Assembly: GCF_031846185.1 (NCBI RefSeq)
Contig: NZ_JAVRIF010000013.1
Coordinates: 1-64,000 of the forward strand
Origin: Thalassotalea_H castellviae
GTDB lineage: Bacteria; Pseudomonadota; Gammaproteobacteria; Enterobacterales; Alteromonadaceae
DNA length: 64,000 bases
Reading direction: 5' to 3'
Each line of letters begins with the position of its first letter. Within the stretch, counting starts at the first letter, position 1. This document shows positions 14,235-23,686 of this stretch, in pieces. The translations under genes and the position numbers were made by a program. The notes beneath the pieces are model-generated. The model was not told the DNA's origin and did no database searches. It saw only the letters and a list, made by a program, of their open reading frames with translations.

Positions 14235-17200
14235 ATGCCGTCTAAATCCAAAATTGCTGCTTTTATCTTAATCAACGCTATTTGTTTTCATAGCCATTCT
14301 GCTCTTGCGGTTGCTTGTCCTGTTCCTGCACCTGTAAACGATGCCGATGGTGATGGTTATGACGATAGTTTTGATATTTTTCCCAACGATATTACCGAAT
14401 GGTATGACACTGATTTAGACGGTATCGGCAATAATGCTGATACTGATGATGATGGTGATGGTATAGCCGATAACATTGATGATAACAATGACGGTGATCC
14501 TGTTGTCGATTTTCATGATCCTTTTCCTGAGGATGCCACGCGTTGGTTAGATTTTGATGGAGATTGCCTTGATGACAATGAAGACACGGACGATGACAAT
14601 GACGGAACGTTAGATATCTTTGATGCTTTTCCGCTGAATGCTTCTGAATTTGAAGATACTGACAGTGACGGGATTGGTGATATTGCTGATAATGATGACG
14701 ATGATGATGGTGTTATCGATATTTATGATGATTTACCAAAAGATCCTCTTGAACAAGTGGATACTGACAGTGATGGAATTGGTAATAATGCCGATCCTGA
14801 TGATGATAACGACGGCGTTTTAGATGCAAATGATGCATTTCCACTCGATAATTTAGAAAGCGTTGATCTTGACGGCGATGGTTTAGGCGATAACGCAGAT
14901 AGTGATAATGACGGTGATGGTTTTGCCGATGCCATAGATGTATTTCGGGATAACCCCGATGAATGGTTAGACAGTGACAGTGATGGTGTCGGGAATAATG
15001 CTGATTTTGATGATGATAACGATACCGTTTTAGATGCTGATGATGCTTTTCCGTTAGACCCTAATGAGTCTGTTGATACAGACGGCGATAGTATTGGTAA
15101 TAATGCCGACAATGATGATGATAATGACGGTATTGCAGATGGTAACGATGCCTTCCCGTTAGATGCGAATGAATATCTAGATACCGATGGTGATGGTATT
15201 GGCAATAATGCCGACACCGACGATGACGGGGATGGATACCTTGATGGTGATGATGCTTTTCCTTTAAGAGCATCTGAATATATTGATACCGACGGTGATG
15301 GTCGTGGTAATAACGAAGATGAAGATGATGACGGTGATGGCATTTTAGATGTTAATGATCCTGAGCCATTGGATATGTTAAGAACTACCGATACTGACGG
15401 TGATGGTATCGCTAATATAGACGATTTAGATGATGACGGCGATGGTGTTAATGATGCCAATGATCTATTTCCGCTTGATCCCAATGAAACCGACGATTTT
15501 GATCGCGATGGTTTAGGAAATAACGCCGACGCAGACGATGATAATGACGGAGTTATCGATTCAAATGATGATTTTGTTTTTGATAGTAGCGAGTGGTTAG
15601 ATACCGATAACGATGGTTTAGGTAATAATGCTGACAATGATGATGACAACGATGGTTATATCGATTCAGATGATATCTTTCCATTAAATAATCTCGAATG
15701 GTACGACTTTGATGGCGATGGTGTTGGAGATAATGCCGATGCCGACGATGATAATGATGGTGTGTTAGATTCATCTGATGTTTTTCCCTTTGATAACAGT
15801 GAATGGGTTGACACTGATAGCGATGGCCAAGGAAACAATATTGATATCGATGATGATAATGACAGTTACCTAGATAGTGAAGATTTATTCCCGCTAAATA
15901 ATCTTGAATGGCATGATAATGATATTGATGGGATTGGTAATAATGCCGATAGTGATGACGATAATGATGGCGTTTTAGATGACGAAGATGCGTTTCCGTT
16001 TGATGCCACTGAATATTTAGATACTGATGGTGATGGTATCGGCAATGTTAATGATATCGATGATGATAACGATGGCTATTTAGACTTTATTGATGAATTA
16101 CCATTAAATCCAAATGAAGCCTTTGATGCTGATGATGATGGTTTAGGTGACAATGCCGATCCCGATGATGATAACGATGGCATGAGTGATGAATTTGAAA
16201 TTTTATACGGACTAAACCCTCGAAATGCAACAGATGCGACGTTAGACTCTGATGGTGATGGTGTGTTAAATCATGAGGAACAGATCAATCATACTAACCC
16301 ATTAGTTGATGATTATCCGCCAGAATTGACGACACCTGTGGCCATAAATATTAATGCTGAGCATACCTATACGCAATTGACTTTAGATAAATTATTATCT
16401 CTTACGCAAATTACGGCTTATGACGGAAAAGACGGCCCTAATTGCTGTGAAATTCTGCCACTTGGTTTTGAAAACGGTGTAGCCAACTTTCAATCGGGTG
16501 AAAACTTGATCACTTGGCGTACTGAAGATCTCGCTGGCAATATAGCTACCGTTGAGCAAGCGGTGAATTTTGCTCCTTTAGTGAGTTTTGCTAAGCAGCA
16601 ATTTTCTGCCGAAGGGAGTTTTGTAAAAATTCAAGTCGAACTATCCGGTGAATCGCCAAAATATCCATTAGAAATCCCTTTTAGTATTAGTGGTGATGTT
16701 GATAGCTTTGATTATCAAGTTGATGAACAAAAAGTCGTGATTGAATCTGGTGTCAGTGGTTATGTTGAGCTTTACCTGAGACAAGATAATCAACAAGAAG
16801 GGCAAGAAGAATTAATCGTGACTTTTAGTGCAAGTGTTAATAGTGCTAACAATAAGCAACATACTATTTTCATTTCTGAAGATAATATCGCCCCTCTTTC
16901 TACCATTAGTGTCTTCCAACAAGGAGAACAAGTTTCTTCTATTGTTAAAGATTTAGGTGAGGCGCACATACTACTTTCCATTGATGATGCCAATACTACC
17001 GATAAACATATTGTGAGTTGGGATATCCCCGATTTTGTCAATGCTGAAATAAGTGCTAATCAATTAAGTGTTTATATTGACCCAGAAGCGGTTGTTTTAC
17101 CTGAAGATGCTCACCAATTAATCTCGTTTTCTGTCACTATTACCGACAGTGGAACTGGTGAACTTAGTCAACAACAGTTTATTGATTTAGCTTTATTTGA

Positions 17201-17969
17201 ACAAAGAGCAAGATTAGATTCTACTGACACGGATTTAGATGGCATCCCTGATAACATTGAAGGATTTACCGACCTTGACGGTGATGGTATTCCAGCTTTT
17301 ATGGATAATTCTACTATTGCTTACATGCAACCGTTACATGTTAATGCTGCTCAAACTAAAATTATCGAAACCGAGCCAGGCTTGCGTTTAGGGCTTGGAA
17401 AATTTGCCAAGTTACAGTTTTCGGATGGGGTACAATTATCAGCCTTAGAAGTTGAAAATACTCAACTGATCTCAGCTGATGACTTGACGCATATCGGTGG
17501 CTATTTTGATTTTATCATTGATAAAATCGTGCCTTTTGGTCGTTCAGTATCGGTAACGATTCCTTTAACTGAAGAAATTCCTAGCAATGCCGTGTACCGT
17601 AAATATTCGATTGAAAATGGTTGGCAAAACTTTGTTGAAGATAGTGAAAACTCTATTTCATCAAGCCCCTTAGTCAATGGCGTGTGTCCTTTTGCTGATA
17701 ACAGTAGTTATCAATCAGGGTTAAATGAAGGTGATGTCTGTATTCGTTTAACCATTGAAGACGGTGGTGTTAATGATGCCGATGGTGTCGCTAACGGTGT
17801 TATTGACGATCCAGGTGTCGTTGCTTTAATTCCAAATAGTGAAGTTGCTAAAACTGTTGATCCCGAGAAATCAAGTAGTGGCGGGGTGGTTTATGTGTTG
17901 GTGCTTTTATTATTAACTGCGTTCGTGCATAGAGCTAAACACTTGCTTTGCAGTATCATCCGAATTTAA
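14235..17969 (+). CDS. Large secreted thrombospondin type 3 repeat protein with C-terminal anchor-like tail
   Basis: The 1244-residue protein has a signal peptide (to about Ala26), then about 18 acidic repeats of 35 residues (about 38-690) of the form DTDGDGIGNNADTDDDNDG, a calcium-binding thrombospondin type 3 pattern. Residues about 700-1000 look like beta-sandwich domains. Near 1000-1210 it matches the choice-of-anchor U type (LDSTDTDLDGIPDNIEGF, VYRKYSIENGWQNF, DGVANGVIDDPG). The end is SSSGGVVYVLVLLLLTAF plus basic residues, a GlyGly-CTERM-like sorting tail. It should be exported, bind much calcium and be processed at the surface. Its protease is not in the window. Confidence 0.85.
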   Translation: MPSKSKIAAFILINAICFHSHSALAVACPVPAPVNDADGDGYDDSFDIFPNDITEWYDTDLDGIGNNADTDDDGDGIADNIDDNNDGDPVVDFHDPFPEDATRWLDFDGDCLDDNEDTDDDNDGTLDIFDAFPLNASEFEDTDSDGIGDIADNDDDDDGVIDIYDDLPKDPLEQVDTDSDGIGNNADPDDDNDGVLDANDAFPLDNLESVDLDGDGLGDNADSDNDGDGFADAIDVFRDNPDEWLDSDSDGVGNNADFDDDNDTVLDADDAFPLDPNESVDTDGDSIGNNADNDDDNDGIADGNDAFPLDANEYLDTDGDGIGNNADTDDDGDGYLDGDDAFPLRASEYIDTDGDGRGNNEDEDDDGDGILDVNDPEPLDMLRTTDTDGDGIANIDDLDDDGDGVNDANDLFPLDPNETDDFDRDGLGNNADADDDNDGVIDSNDDFVFDSSEWLDTDNDGLGNNADNDDDNDGYIDSDDIFPLNNLEWYDFDGDGVGDNADADDDNDGVLDSSDVFPFDNSEWVDTDSDGQGNNIDIDDDNDSYLDSEDLFPLNNLEWHDNDIDGIGNNADSDDDNDGVLDDEDAFPFDATEYLDTDGDGIGNVNDIDDDNDGYLDFIDELPLNPNEAFDADDDGLGDNADPDDDNDGMSDEFEILYGLNPRNATDATLDSDGDGVLNHEEQINHTNPLVDDYPPELTTPVAININAEHTYTQLTLDKLLSLTQITAYDGKDGPNCCEILPLGFENGVANFQSGENLITWRTEDLAGNIATVEQAVNFAPLVSFAKQQFSAEGSFVKIQVELSGESPKYPLEIPFSISGDVDSFDYQVDEQKVVIESGVSGYVELYLRQDNQQEGQEELIVTFSASVNSANNKQHTIFISEDNIAPLSTISVFQQGEQVSSIVKDLGEAHILLSIDDANTTDKHIVSWDIPDFVNAEISANQLSVYIDPEAVVLPEDAHQLISFSVTITDSGTGELSQQQFIDLALFEQRARLDSTDTDLDGIPDNIEGFTDLDGDGIPAFMDNSTIAYMQPLHVNAAQTKIIETEPGLRLGLGKFAKLQFSDGVQLSALEVENTQLISADDLTHIGGYFDFIIDKIVPFGRSVSVTIPLTEEIPSNAVYRKYSIENGWQNFVEDSENSISSSPLVNGVCPFADNSSYQSGLNEGDVCIRLTIEDGGVNDADGVANGVIDDPGVVALIPNSEVAKTVDPEKSSSGGVVYVLVLLLLTAFVHRAKHLLCSIIRI
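14340..16290 (+). repeat. 105-bp tandem coding repeat (thrombospondin type 3 units)
   Basis: Successive units such as those starting at 15180 and 15285 are 105 bases apart, 35 codons. Copies are diverged at the DNA level, so the repeat looks old and kept by selection on protein rather than recently expanded. The high GAT content creates long antisense frames that are not genes. Confidence 0.8.
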
Positions 17970-18058
17970 TCAAAGAAATATTAACTAACACTTTGTCATA
18001 AAAGCTTTCATTGATAAAATGCCGGCTTATATGATCAAAGTGTAGGTTTTATTAAATA

Positions 18059-18631
18059 ATGTTTGAATTGAAGTACAATACGCCATTTGAGTGGACAGAA
18101 GCAGTAATGGCAGATTTTGATGAATTTTTAAAAGATCATGCCGCTGCTGAAAAGAAGGCGTCAGGTATGGCAATTACCATGTTGTCACATTATCCAGATC
18201 GTAAAACGCTAGTGAGAGCCATGGCAGATTTAGCGATTGAAGAGTTAATCCATTTCAAGCAAGTACTCAAACTTATGCAAGCGAAAGACATTCAACTGGC
18301 TAACGATTCAAAAGACCAGTACATCAAAGAAATTAGATCACTGTTTCGTCATGGCAAAGAAGTGTTTTTCATGGACCGTTTGCTTGTTGCTGGCGTGATA
18401 GAAGCGCGAGGGCATGAACGTTTCTCATTGGTGGCCCAAGCTTTACCAGCAGGAAAAGAAAAAGACTTTTATGTGGCGATAGCAAAATCAGAAGAAAAAC
18501 ATAAAAACCTTTTTGTGGAATTAGCTTATGAATATTTTGATAAAACAGAAGTTGATCTTCGTTTGGAAGAAATTTTAGTAGCAGAAGGGGAAATTTGCGC
18601 AAAATTACCGTTTCGTGCCGCCTTACATTAA
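18059..18631 (+). CDS. miaE: tRNA-(ms2io6A) hydroxylase MiaE
   Basis: The 190-residue protein is a ferritin-like di-iron enzyme. The metal ligands fall in EELIHF, EARGHERF and EEKHKNLF, the expected two ExxH pairs plus additional Glu. MiaE hydroxylates 2-methylthio-N6-isopentenyladenosine at tRNA position 37 to the io6 form. It occurs mainly in gammaproteobacteria such as Salmonella, Pseudomonas and Shewanella. It is a single gene about 90 bases after the repeat protein. Confidence 0.93.
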   Translation: MFELKYNTPFEWTEAVMADFDEFLKDHAAAEKKASGMAITMLSHYPDRKTLVRAMADLAIEELIHFKQVLKLMQAKDIQLANDSKDQYIKEIRSLFRHGKEVFFMDRLLVAGVIEARGHERFSLVAQALPAGKEKDFYVAIAKSEEKHKNLFVELAYEYFDKTEVDLRLEEILVAEGEICAKLPFRAALH

Positions 18632-18752
18632 TCGTTAAAGGTGTTAAAAATTATCGACTTTGTATTTGGCTTAATACTTCACGTTATAGGATATTAAATG
18701 CCATATATTAGTGATAAAAATCAATTAAACCATATATTTTAAAGCGACTTAG

Positions 18753-19955
18753 ATGAATAACTTTGCTAAGTACTTAACAAAATACGCTGAGGATGAAGTG
18801 AGCTTACTTGCCACGTTTCCTCAGCACAAAAGTTTCTCTCATACGCTGATTATCCCAGCTTATAAAGAAAGCCCAAGTTTTATTGATTCATTTATACGTT
18901 CATCTTTAGTTGATCAAAACGTATTGCTTATAATCGTGATCAACCAACCTGAATATGAAACCGACTCATACCCGCAATCGGCGCTTGCTCAACATGGCTT
19001 AAGTACAGGGAAAGTTACTTGGCAGAGCGACAATTTAACGTTAGTCGACATGGATAATAGTAATTCGGCTATCTTAGTTATTGATCGCTTTACTCAGCCT
19101 ATACCTAATAAACAAGGCGTTGGATTGGCTAGAAAAATTGGTGCTGATGTTGCCTGTGCTTTGATTGAACAAAAAGTTATTAAGTCAATGTGGTTACATT
19201 CTAGTGATGCAGATGCTCAATTGCCTGACAATTATTTTACAAGTTTAATGGATAATCAAAGCCACACCAGTGTCGCGGCTTGTTATAATTTTATCCATAG
19301 CTGTGACGATAAAGTCATTGAATCTGCTAATGCTATTTATGAGCAGGCGTTACGCTATTATGTAGCTGGATTAAGTTACGCAAAATCTCCATATAATTAT
19401 TTTACCATTGGCAGTGTGTTAGTGTTCCGAGCGCAAGCGTATGTTACTGTTCGCGGTTTCCCTAAACGCAGTGCAGGTGAAGATTTTTATTTACTAAATA
19501 AAATTGCAAAGCTTGGCGACATACTTTGGTTAAAAAACTCTGTTCTTAGACTAGAAGCTAGAATGTCGGATCGTGTGCCTTTTGGCACTGGGCCTGCTGT
19601 TAAGCAAATTGTCGAATTATCGGAAAAAGGTCAAAGTTATCACTATTATCATCCTGTCGTTTTTGAGCGCTTAAAAAGTCTTTTGCATCACTTCTCTAGC
19701 TTGCATCAAAATCTTGATAATTTATCAGTTTGGTATAAAACAGGGAGCAATGATATTGAGTTTGCTTTAAAAACCATTGGTTTTGACGCGTTTGTCGATA
19801 AACAAAAGGGGATAAACGAAAAACAATTTAATAAACAATTGTTAGTGTGGTTTGATGCTTTTAAAACTTTAAAATTTATCCACGCTTTAAAAGATAATTA
19901 TTATCCTAACATCCCGATAGAAGAAGCGATAAGCCAAGCTAATTTCGTCATCTAG
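18753..19955 (+). CDS. Glycosyltransferase-like protein (GT-A fold)
   Basis: The 400-residue protein begins its fold at HTLIIPAYKESPSFIDSFI, typical of family 2-type glycosyltransferases. SSDADAQLP (Asp152-x-Asp154) is the probable metal-binding DxD motif, and AGEDFYLLNKIAK near residue 245 resembles the acceptor-side ED motif. It has no membrane segment. Donor and acceptor are unknown. No other sugar genes are adjacent, so it is not part of a visible polysaccharide locus. A terminator lies between it and the convergent rne. Confidence 0.75.
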   Translation: MNNFAKYLTKYAEDEVSLLATFPQHKSFSHTLIIPAYKESPSFIDSFIRSSLVDQNVLLIIVINQPEYETDSYPQSALAQHGLSTGKVTWQSDNLTLVDMDNSNSAILVIDRFTQPIPNKQGVGLARKIGADVACALIEQKVIKSMWLHSSDADAQLPDNYFTSLMDNQSHTSVAACYNFIHSCDDKVIESANAIYEQALRYYVAGLSYAKSPYNYFTIGSVLVFRAQAYVTVRGFPKRSAGEDFYLLNKIAKLGDILWLKNSVLRLEARMSDRVPFGTGPAVKQIVELSEKGQSYHYYHPVVFERLKSLLHHFSSLHQNLDNLSVWYKTGSNDIEFALKTIGFDAFVDKQKGINEKQFNKQLLVWFDAFKTLKFIHALKDNYYPNIPIEEAISQANFVI

Positions 19956-20020
19956 GCTTTTATTTTTTGCTGGGCTAACGTTATCAAAGCTTAAAATATT
20001 AAAACTACTTATGTAAATAA

Positions 20021-20058
20021 AAAAGCGGAACAAGTTTAATCCTGTTCCGCTTTTATTT
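20021..20058. terminator. Bidirectional terminator between glycosyltransferase gene and rne
   Basis: AAAAGCGGAACA (20021-20032) pairs with TGTTCCGCTTTT (20043-20054) around a 10-base loop, with A and T runs on both sides. It fits both convergent transcripts. Confidence 0.88.
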
Positions 20059-20079
20059 TACTTATATATTGTCGAAGAC

Positions 20080-23000
20080 TTAAGGTTTAGTAGGTCCTGC
20101 AGCGCTTCTATTTACGACATGTGAAACCATCGCCATACGACCTGAAATAAGTGCCGCTTTGCGATCTTCATTACTATAAAATTCACGTGGAATTTCATTT
20201 ACGGTATTAATAGTTTCAGGCTTAGCCATAGCCGAAGAAGCGCGATGTTGAGTTCTCACTTTCTTGGTTATTTTCTTTAACTTAGCCGGTACTTTTGCCG
20301 TCGCTTCTTTACTTTTTACTTTCGTTTCAACTTTTTCAACTTTTACAGCTTCGTCAGTGTTAACCTCAACTTTTTCGGTCTTGGCAATTTCAACAGGTTC
20401 AACGGTAGTTGTTTCAACATTGACTGGCGCTGGTTTTTCTGCATCCGATTTTGCGTCTTCAGTATCTGCCTTTGCTTCTACAACTGCTGTTTCGTTGGTT
20501 TCAACAATAGCTTCTTTTTCTGAAGTTGATTCTTCATTGACTTCAGTGACAGCCTTGTCTTCTTTAGTTTGCTCTTTGCTTTGTACAACAGCAGCTTCAA
20601 AAGACTTAGCTTCTGATGAAGTCGTTTCTGCTTGCTCTGTTAACAGTTCGCCTTGAACACTTGATTTGCCATTTGTTTGATCGGCATTTGTTTCATCGGC
20701 TTTGTTGACAGAAGTGGTTTGCTCTGGCTTAGCTTCAGCTTTTTCAATTGCTGGCTCAAACGGTAGATCTTGCTGAATTTCAGTTGAGTTAGTCGCTTGA
20801 ACAGCTGTTGATTCGCTTTCAGGGTAACGTGTTTCAATTGGATCAACGTTATTATCAAAGCTATTAGTCTCTGTTGCTTCTTTAACATCATTGTTTTGAC
20901 GACGACGTTGACCATGTGAGCGTAGATGACGAGGAGAACGTCTATTTCTAGGACGTTGTTCATCACGAGCCGGCTTGTCAGTTTTTGCTAAGTTTCCAGC
21001 ATCTTGTTGCTCGTTTGCTTGAACTGCTACGTCTTTTTCAACATCTTTCGCTTTTGGCGCATTACTTTCGTTAGCTTTTACCGGAGCTTTATCTTCAGTT
21101 ACGCGTACTTTTTTACGATTATTGCGACGTTGACGACGTTCCGCTACTTTCTCTTCTTTAGGCTTTTGATTACGTGCTGCTTGAGGTTTACGATTAGGCT
21201 TGTTTTGACCTTCACTCGTTTCTTGTTGCTCTTTCGCTGTACGTTTGTCATTGCGTTTATCGTTTTTATTGTCGTGTCGATTATTGCGACGTTGACTATT
21301 ACGGTTCCGCTGCGGACGACGTTCTTGATTACGGCCTTTATTCTGACTGTTAGACTTATTCGCTTTTGGTTTTTCTTCTTTAACTTCTTCGGTAAATAAT
21401 GATTTTAACCATTTAGTGACACCCGCAAATAGACCTTCAGATTGCACCGCTTCTTTTTTAACTTCAACTTTTGGCGTTGAAGGTGCTTGTTTTGGTGCAG
21501 ACATGCCTTGTAGAAGTGGTTCATCTTTTTTAACTGCCGTGTGATCAAACTTCGGCATCACCGCTTCTTCAGCGGTGGCTTCTTGTATTTTAACAAGATA
21601 GCTTGCTTCTTCTACCGATTCATCTTTACGAACACGCACCACTTCATATTGTGGTGTATCCATGTTCGGATTAGGAATGATTAAGACACGCACCCCATGA
21701 TGTTTTTCAACATGAAAAACAGAACGACGTTTTTCATTTAATAAGTAAGTAGCTACAGGTACAGGTACTTGTGCTTGAACTTGTTGGGTGTTGTCTTTAA
21801 TTGCTTCTTCTTCCATTAAACGAAGTACGGATAACGCAAGAGACTCTACACCACGGACATGGCCCGTACCGTTACAACGAGGACAAACACCTTGGCTTGT
21901 TTCACCAATAGAAGGGCGAAGTCGTTGACGAGACATTTCTAAAAGCCCGAATCGTGAGATCCGACCTAATTGGATACGAGCACGATCAGGTTTAACAGCA
22001 TCACGCATACGGTTTTCAACTTCACGTTGATGACGCACTGGTGTCATATCGATAAAGTCGATGACCACTAAACCACCTAAGTCACGCAAACGTAATTGGC
22101 GGGCAATTTCATCAGCTGCTTCTAAGTTGGTATTAAACGCGGTTTCTTCGATATCACTACCTTTTGTTGCACGGGCAGAGTTAATATCTATTGAAGTCAT
22201 GGCTTCAGTAGGATCAATGACAATTGAACCACCAGAAGGTAAACGTACTTCACGTTGGAATGCCGATTCTATTTGCGATTCGATCTGATAATGCGTGAAT
22301 AAAGGTACGTCATTATCATAAAGTTTTATTTTACTTAAAAAGTCAGGACGCATCACTTCGATACGTTGTTTAACACTTTCATACGTTTTTGGACGATCTA
22401 TAAGTACTTCACCTATATCACGGCGTAAATAATCACGAATAGCACGAACAATTACATTACTTTCTTGGTGAATTAAAAAAGGAGCAGGGCGACTCTGAGA
22501 AGCCGTTTCGATACGCTGCCAGTAATCTAATAAAAGATTTAGATCCCATTCTAATTCATCATAATCTTTACCAACACCAGCGGTCCGAACAATTAAACCC
22601 ATGCCTTTGGGGAGTGATAATTTGTTTAACGATGCTTTTAAATCCGTTCGCTCATCACCTTCAATGCGACGAGATATGCCACCTGCTCGAGGGTTGTTTG
22701 GCATCAATACTAAATAGCTACCGGCTAGACTGATAAAGGTGGTTAAGGCTGCGCCTTTTTGACCGCGTTCTTCTTTATCAATTTGCACAATAACTTCTTG
22801 GCCTTCTTTTAACACGTCTTTAATGTTAGGGCGGCCTTGAAATGTATAACCTTTGGGGAAGTATTCACGGGCGATTTCTTTCATAGGTAAGAAACCGTGA
22901 CGCTCAGCACCGTAATCAACAAAAGCCGCTTCTAATGACGGCTCGATACGAGTGATTTTTGCTTTATAGATATTGGCTTTTTTTTGTTCGTGACCTGGAC

Positions 23001-23091
23001 TTTCAATATCTAGATCATAAAGTTGTTGACCATCAACAAGCGCTACACGCAATTCTTCTGATTGTGTAGCATTGATTAACATACGTTTCAT
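20080..23091 (-). CDS. rne: Ribonuclease E
   Basis: The 1003-residue protein has the RNase E layout: an N-terminal catalytic half with S1 domain (about 37-120), RNase H-like and DNase I-like parts (VVIDFIDMTPVRHQREVE), and the zinc-link CPRCNGTGHVRG near residue 405. A long disordered C-terminal half follows, with an Arg-rich RNA-binding stretch (about 600-750), a Glu/Thr/Val-rich linker, and a short conserved end (AMVSHVVNRSAAGPTKP) where PNPase binds in relatives. It initiates mRNA decay and rRNA/tRNA processing as the degradosome scaffold. The family usually autoregulates through its long leader; the upstream gap is consistent. Confidence 0.96.
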   Translation of the reverse strand: MKRMLINATQSEELRVALVDGQQLYDLDIESPGHEQKKANIYKAKITRIEPSLEAAFVDYGAERHGFLPMKEIAREYFPKGYTFQGRPNIKDVLKEGQEVIVQIDKEERGQKGAALTTFISLAGSYLVLMPNNPRAGGISRRIEGDERTDLKASLNKLSLPKGMGLIVRTAGVGKDYDELEWDLNLLLDYWQRIETASQSRPAPFLIHQESNVIVRAIRDYLRRDIGEVLIDRPKTYESVKQRIEVMRPDFLSKIKLYDNDVPLFTHYQIESQIESAFQREVRLPSGGSIVIDPTEAMTSIDINSARATKGSDIEETAFNTNLEAADEIARQLRLRDLGGLVVIDFIDMTPVRHQREVENRMRDAVKPDRARIQLGRISRFGLLEMSRQRLRPSIGETSQGVCPRCNGTGHVRGVESLALSVLRLMEEEAIKDNTQQVQAQVPVPVATYLLNEKRRSVFHVEKHHGVRVLIIPNPNMDTPQYEVVRVRKDESVEEASYLVKIQEATAEEAVMPKFDHTAVKKDEPLLQGMSAPKQAPSTPKVEVKKEAVQSEGLFAGVTKWLKSLFTEEVKEEKPKANKSNSQNKGRNQERRPQRNRNSQRRNNRHDNKNDKRNDKRTAKEQQETSEGQNKPNRKPQAARNQKPKEEKVAERRQRRNNRKKVRVTEDKAPVKANESNAPKAKDVEKDVAVQANEQQDAGNLAKTDKPARDEQRPRNRRSPRHLRSHGQRRRQNNDVKEATETNSFDNNVDPIETRYPESESTAVQATNSTEIQQDLPFEPAIEKAEAKPEQTTSVNKADETNADQTNGKSSVQGELLTEQAETTSSEAKSFEAAVVQSKEQTKEDKAVTEVNEESTSEKEAIVETNETAVVEAKADTEDAKSDAEKPAPVNVETTTVEPVEIAKTEKVEVNTDEAVKVEKVETKVKSKEATAKVPAKLKKITKKVRTQHRASSAMAKPETINTVNEIPREFYSNEDRKAALISGRMAMVSHVVNRSAAGPTKP

Positions 23092-23686
23092 AGTTTTTGT
23101 GACTCATTTATGTCACAACACACTATTTGCTTAGTGCACAAAGCAATCTGTCGCTAAGGTAACAGCGATTTGTCAACCTCTCGGGTGTCATCTTTATTGC
23201 GCCATATTACGCAATAAGCTGTTAAAAATTTCTGATTGTCACTCTTACAACAAGGTTTACCTTATTGTTACTGTATTCTTTATGTGCTCAGCAAGCGTGC
23301 TGTGCTCTTTTGATAACCGTTTACTTAGTGATAATCCGCTTAAGACTTTTCTTAAGTGTCGCTATCATTTGAAAAAGGTAAAAGTTATCAATTCTTATTT
23401 AAAAAGTGCTTTATTCTCGCTGGACTAAATTGTTTATGCGTTCTAATTGACATGATATTTAAGTCATTTTCGCAATTGGCCGTTCTGTTAATAAGTCATT
23501 TTTGTCGTAATGCCTATTAATGTGGCCGCAATTTGCCTCTTACGTTTCGCTAAAAGCTTCCATTACTGTGTTGCAAGGTTAATTATAATGCAACTTTACT
23601 ATTATCCCATTCTTTTTATGAAAAACGCAATAAAATCGTTAGTTTATTTAGCTAAAACCATAAAAAAGTGTGATAAACTCCCGCCT
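23092..23686. other. Divergent rne / rluC intergenic region with rne leader hairpins
   Basis: About 595 bases. On the minus strand, four or so bases before the rne ATG, TTGTGAC and GTCACAA (23112-23118 and 23097-23103 on plus) form a 7-bp hairpin with an ATAAATGA loop. A second short hairpin with TCGCT/AGCGA arms lies at about 23151-23170. No strong Shine-Dalgarno is visible for rne. E. coli rne has a structured leader used for autoregulation, so this is a reasonable counterpart. No gene was recognised in the rest. A frame open from 23510 is just an upstream extension of rluC. Confidence 0.5.

Noticed and set aside
14723..15649. 308-codon Ser/Pro-rich open frame on the minus strand
   Set aside because: It is the antisense shadow of the GAT-rich 105-base repeats; other minus-strand frames in the same repeat show the same artefact, and no ribosome binding site or domain is present.
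14340..16290. Regular repeats that might suggest a CRISPR or satellite array
   Set aside because: The period is 105 bases, in frame with a single long gene, diverged at DNA level and without conserved repeat-spacer structure.
20264..21399. Two plus-strand frames of 130 codons opposite rne
   Set aside because: They are antisense to the low-complexity C-terminal half of RNase E and consist of biased Ser/Thr/Val or Phe/Ile runs.
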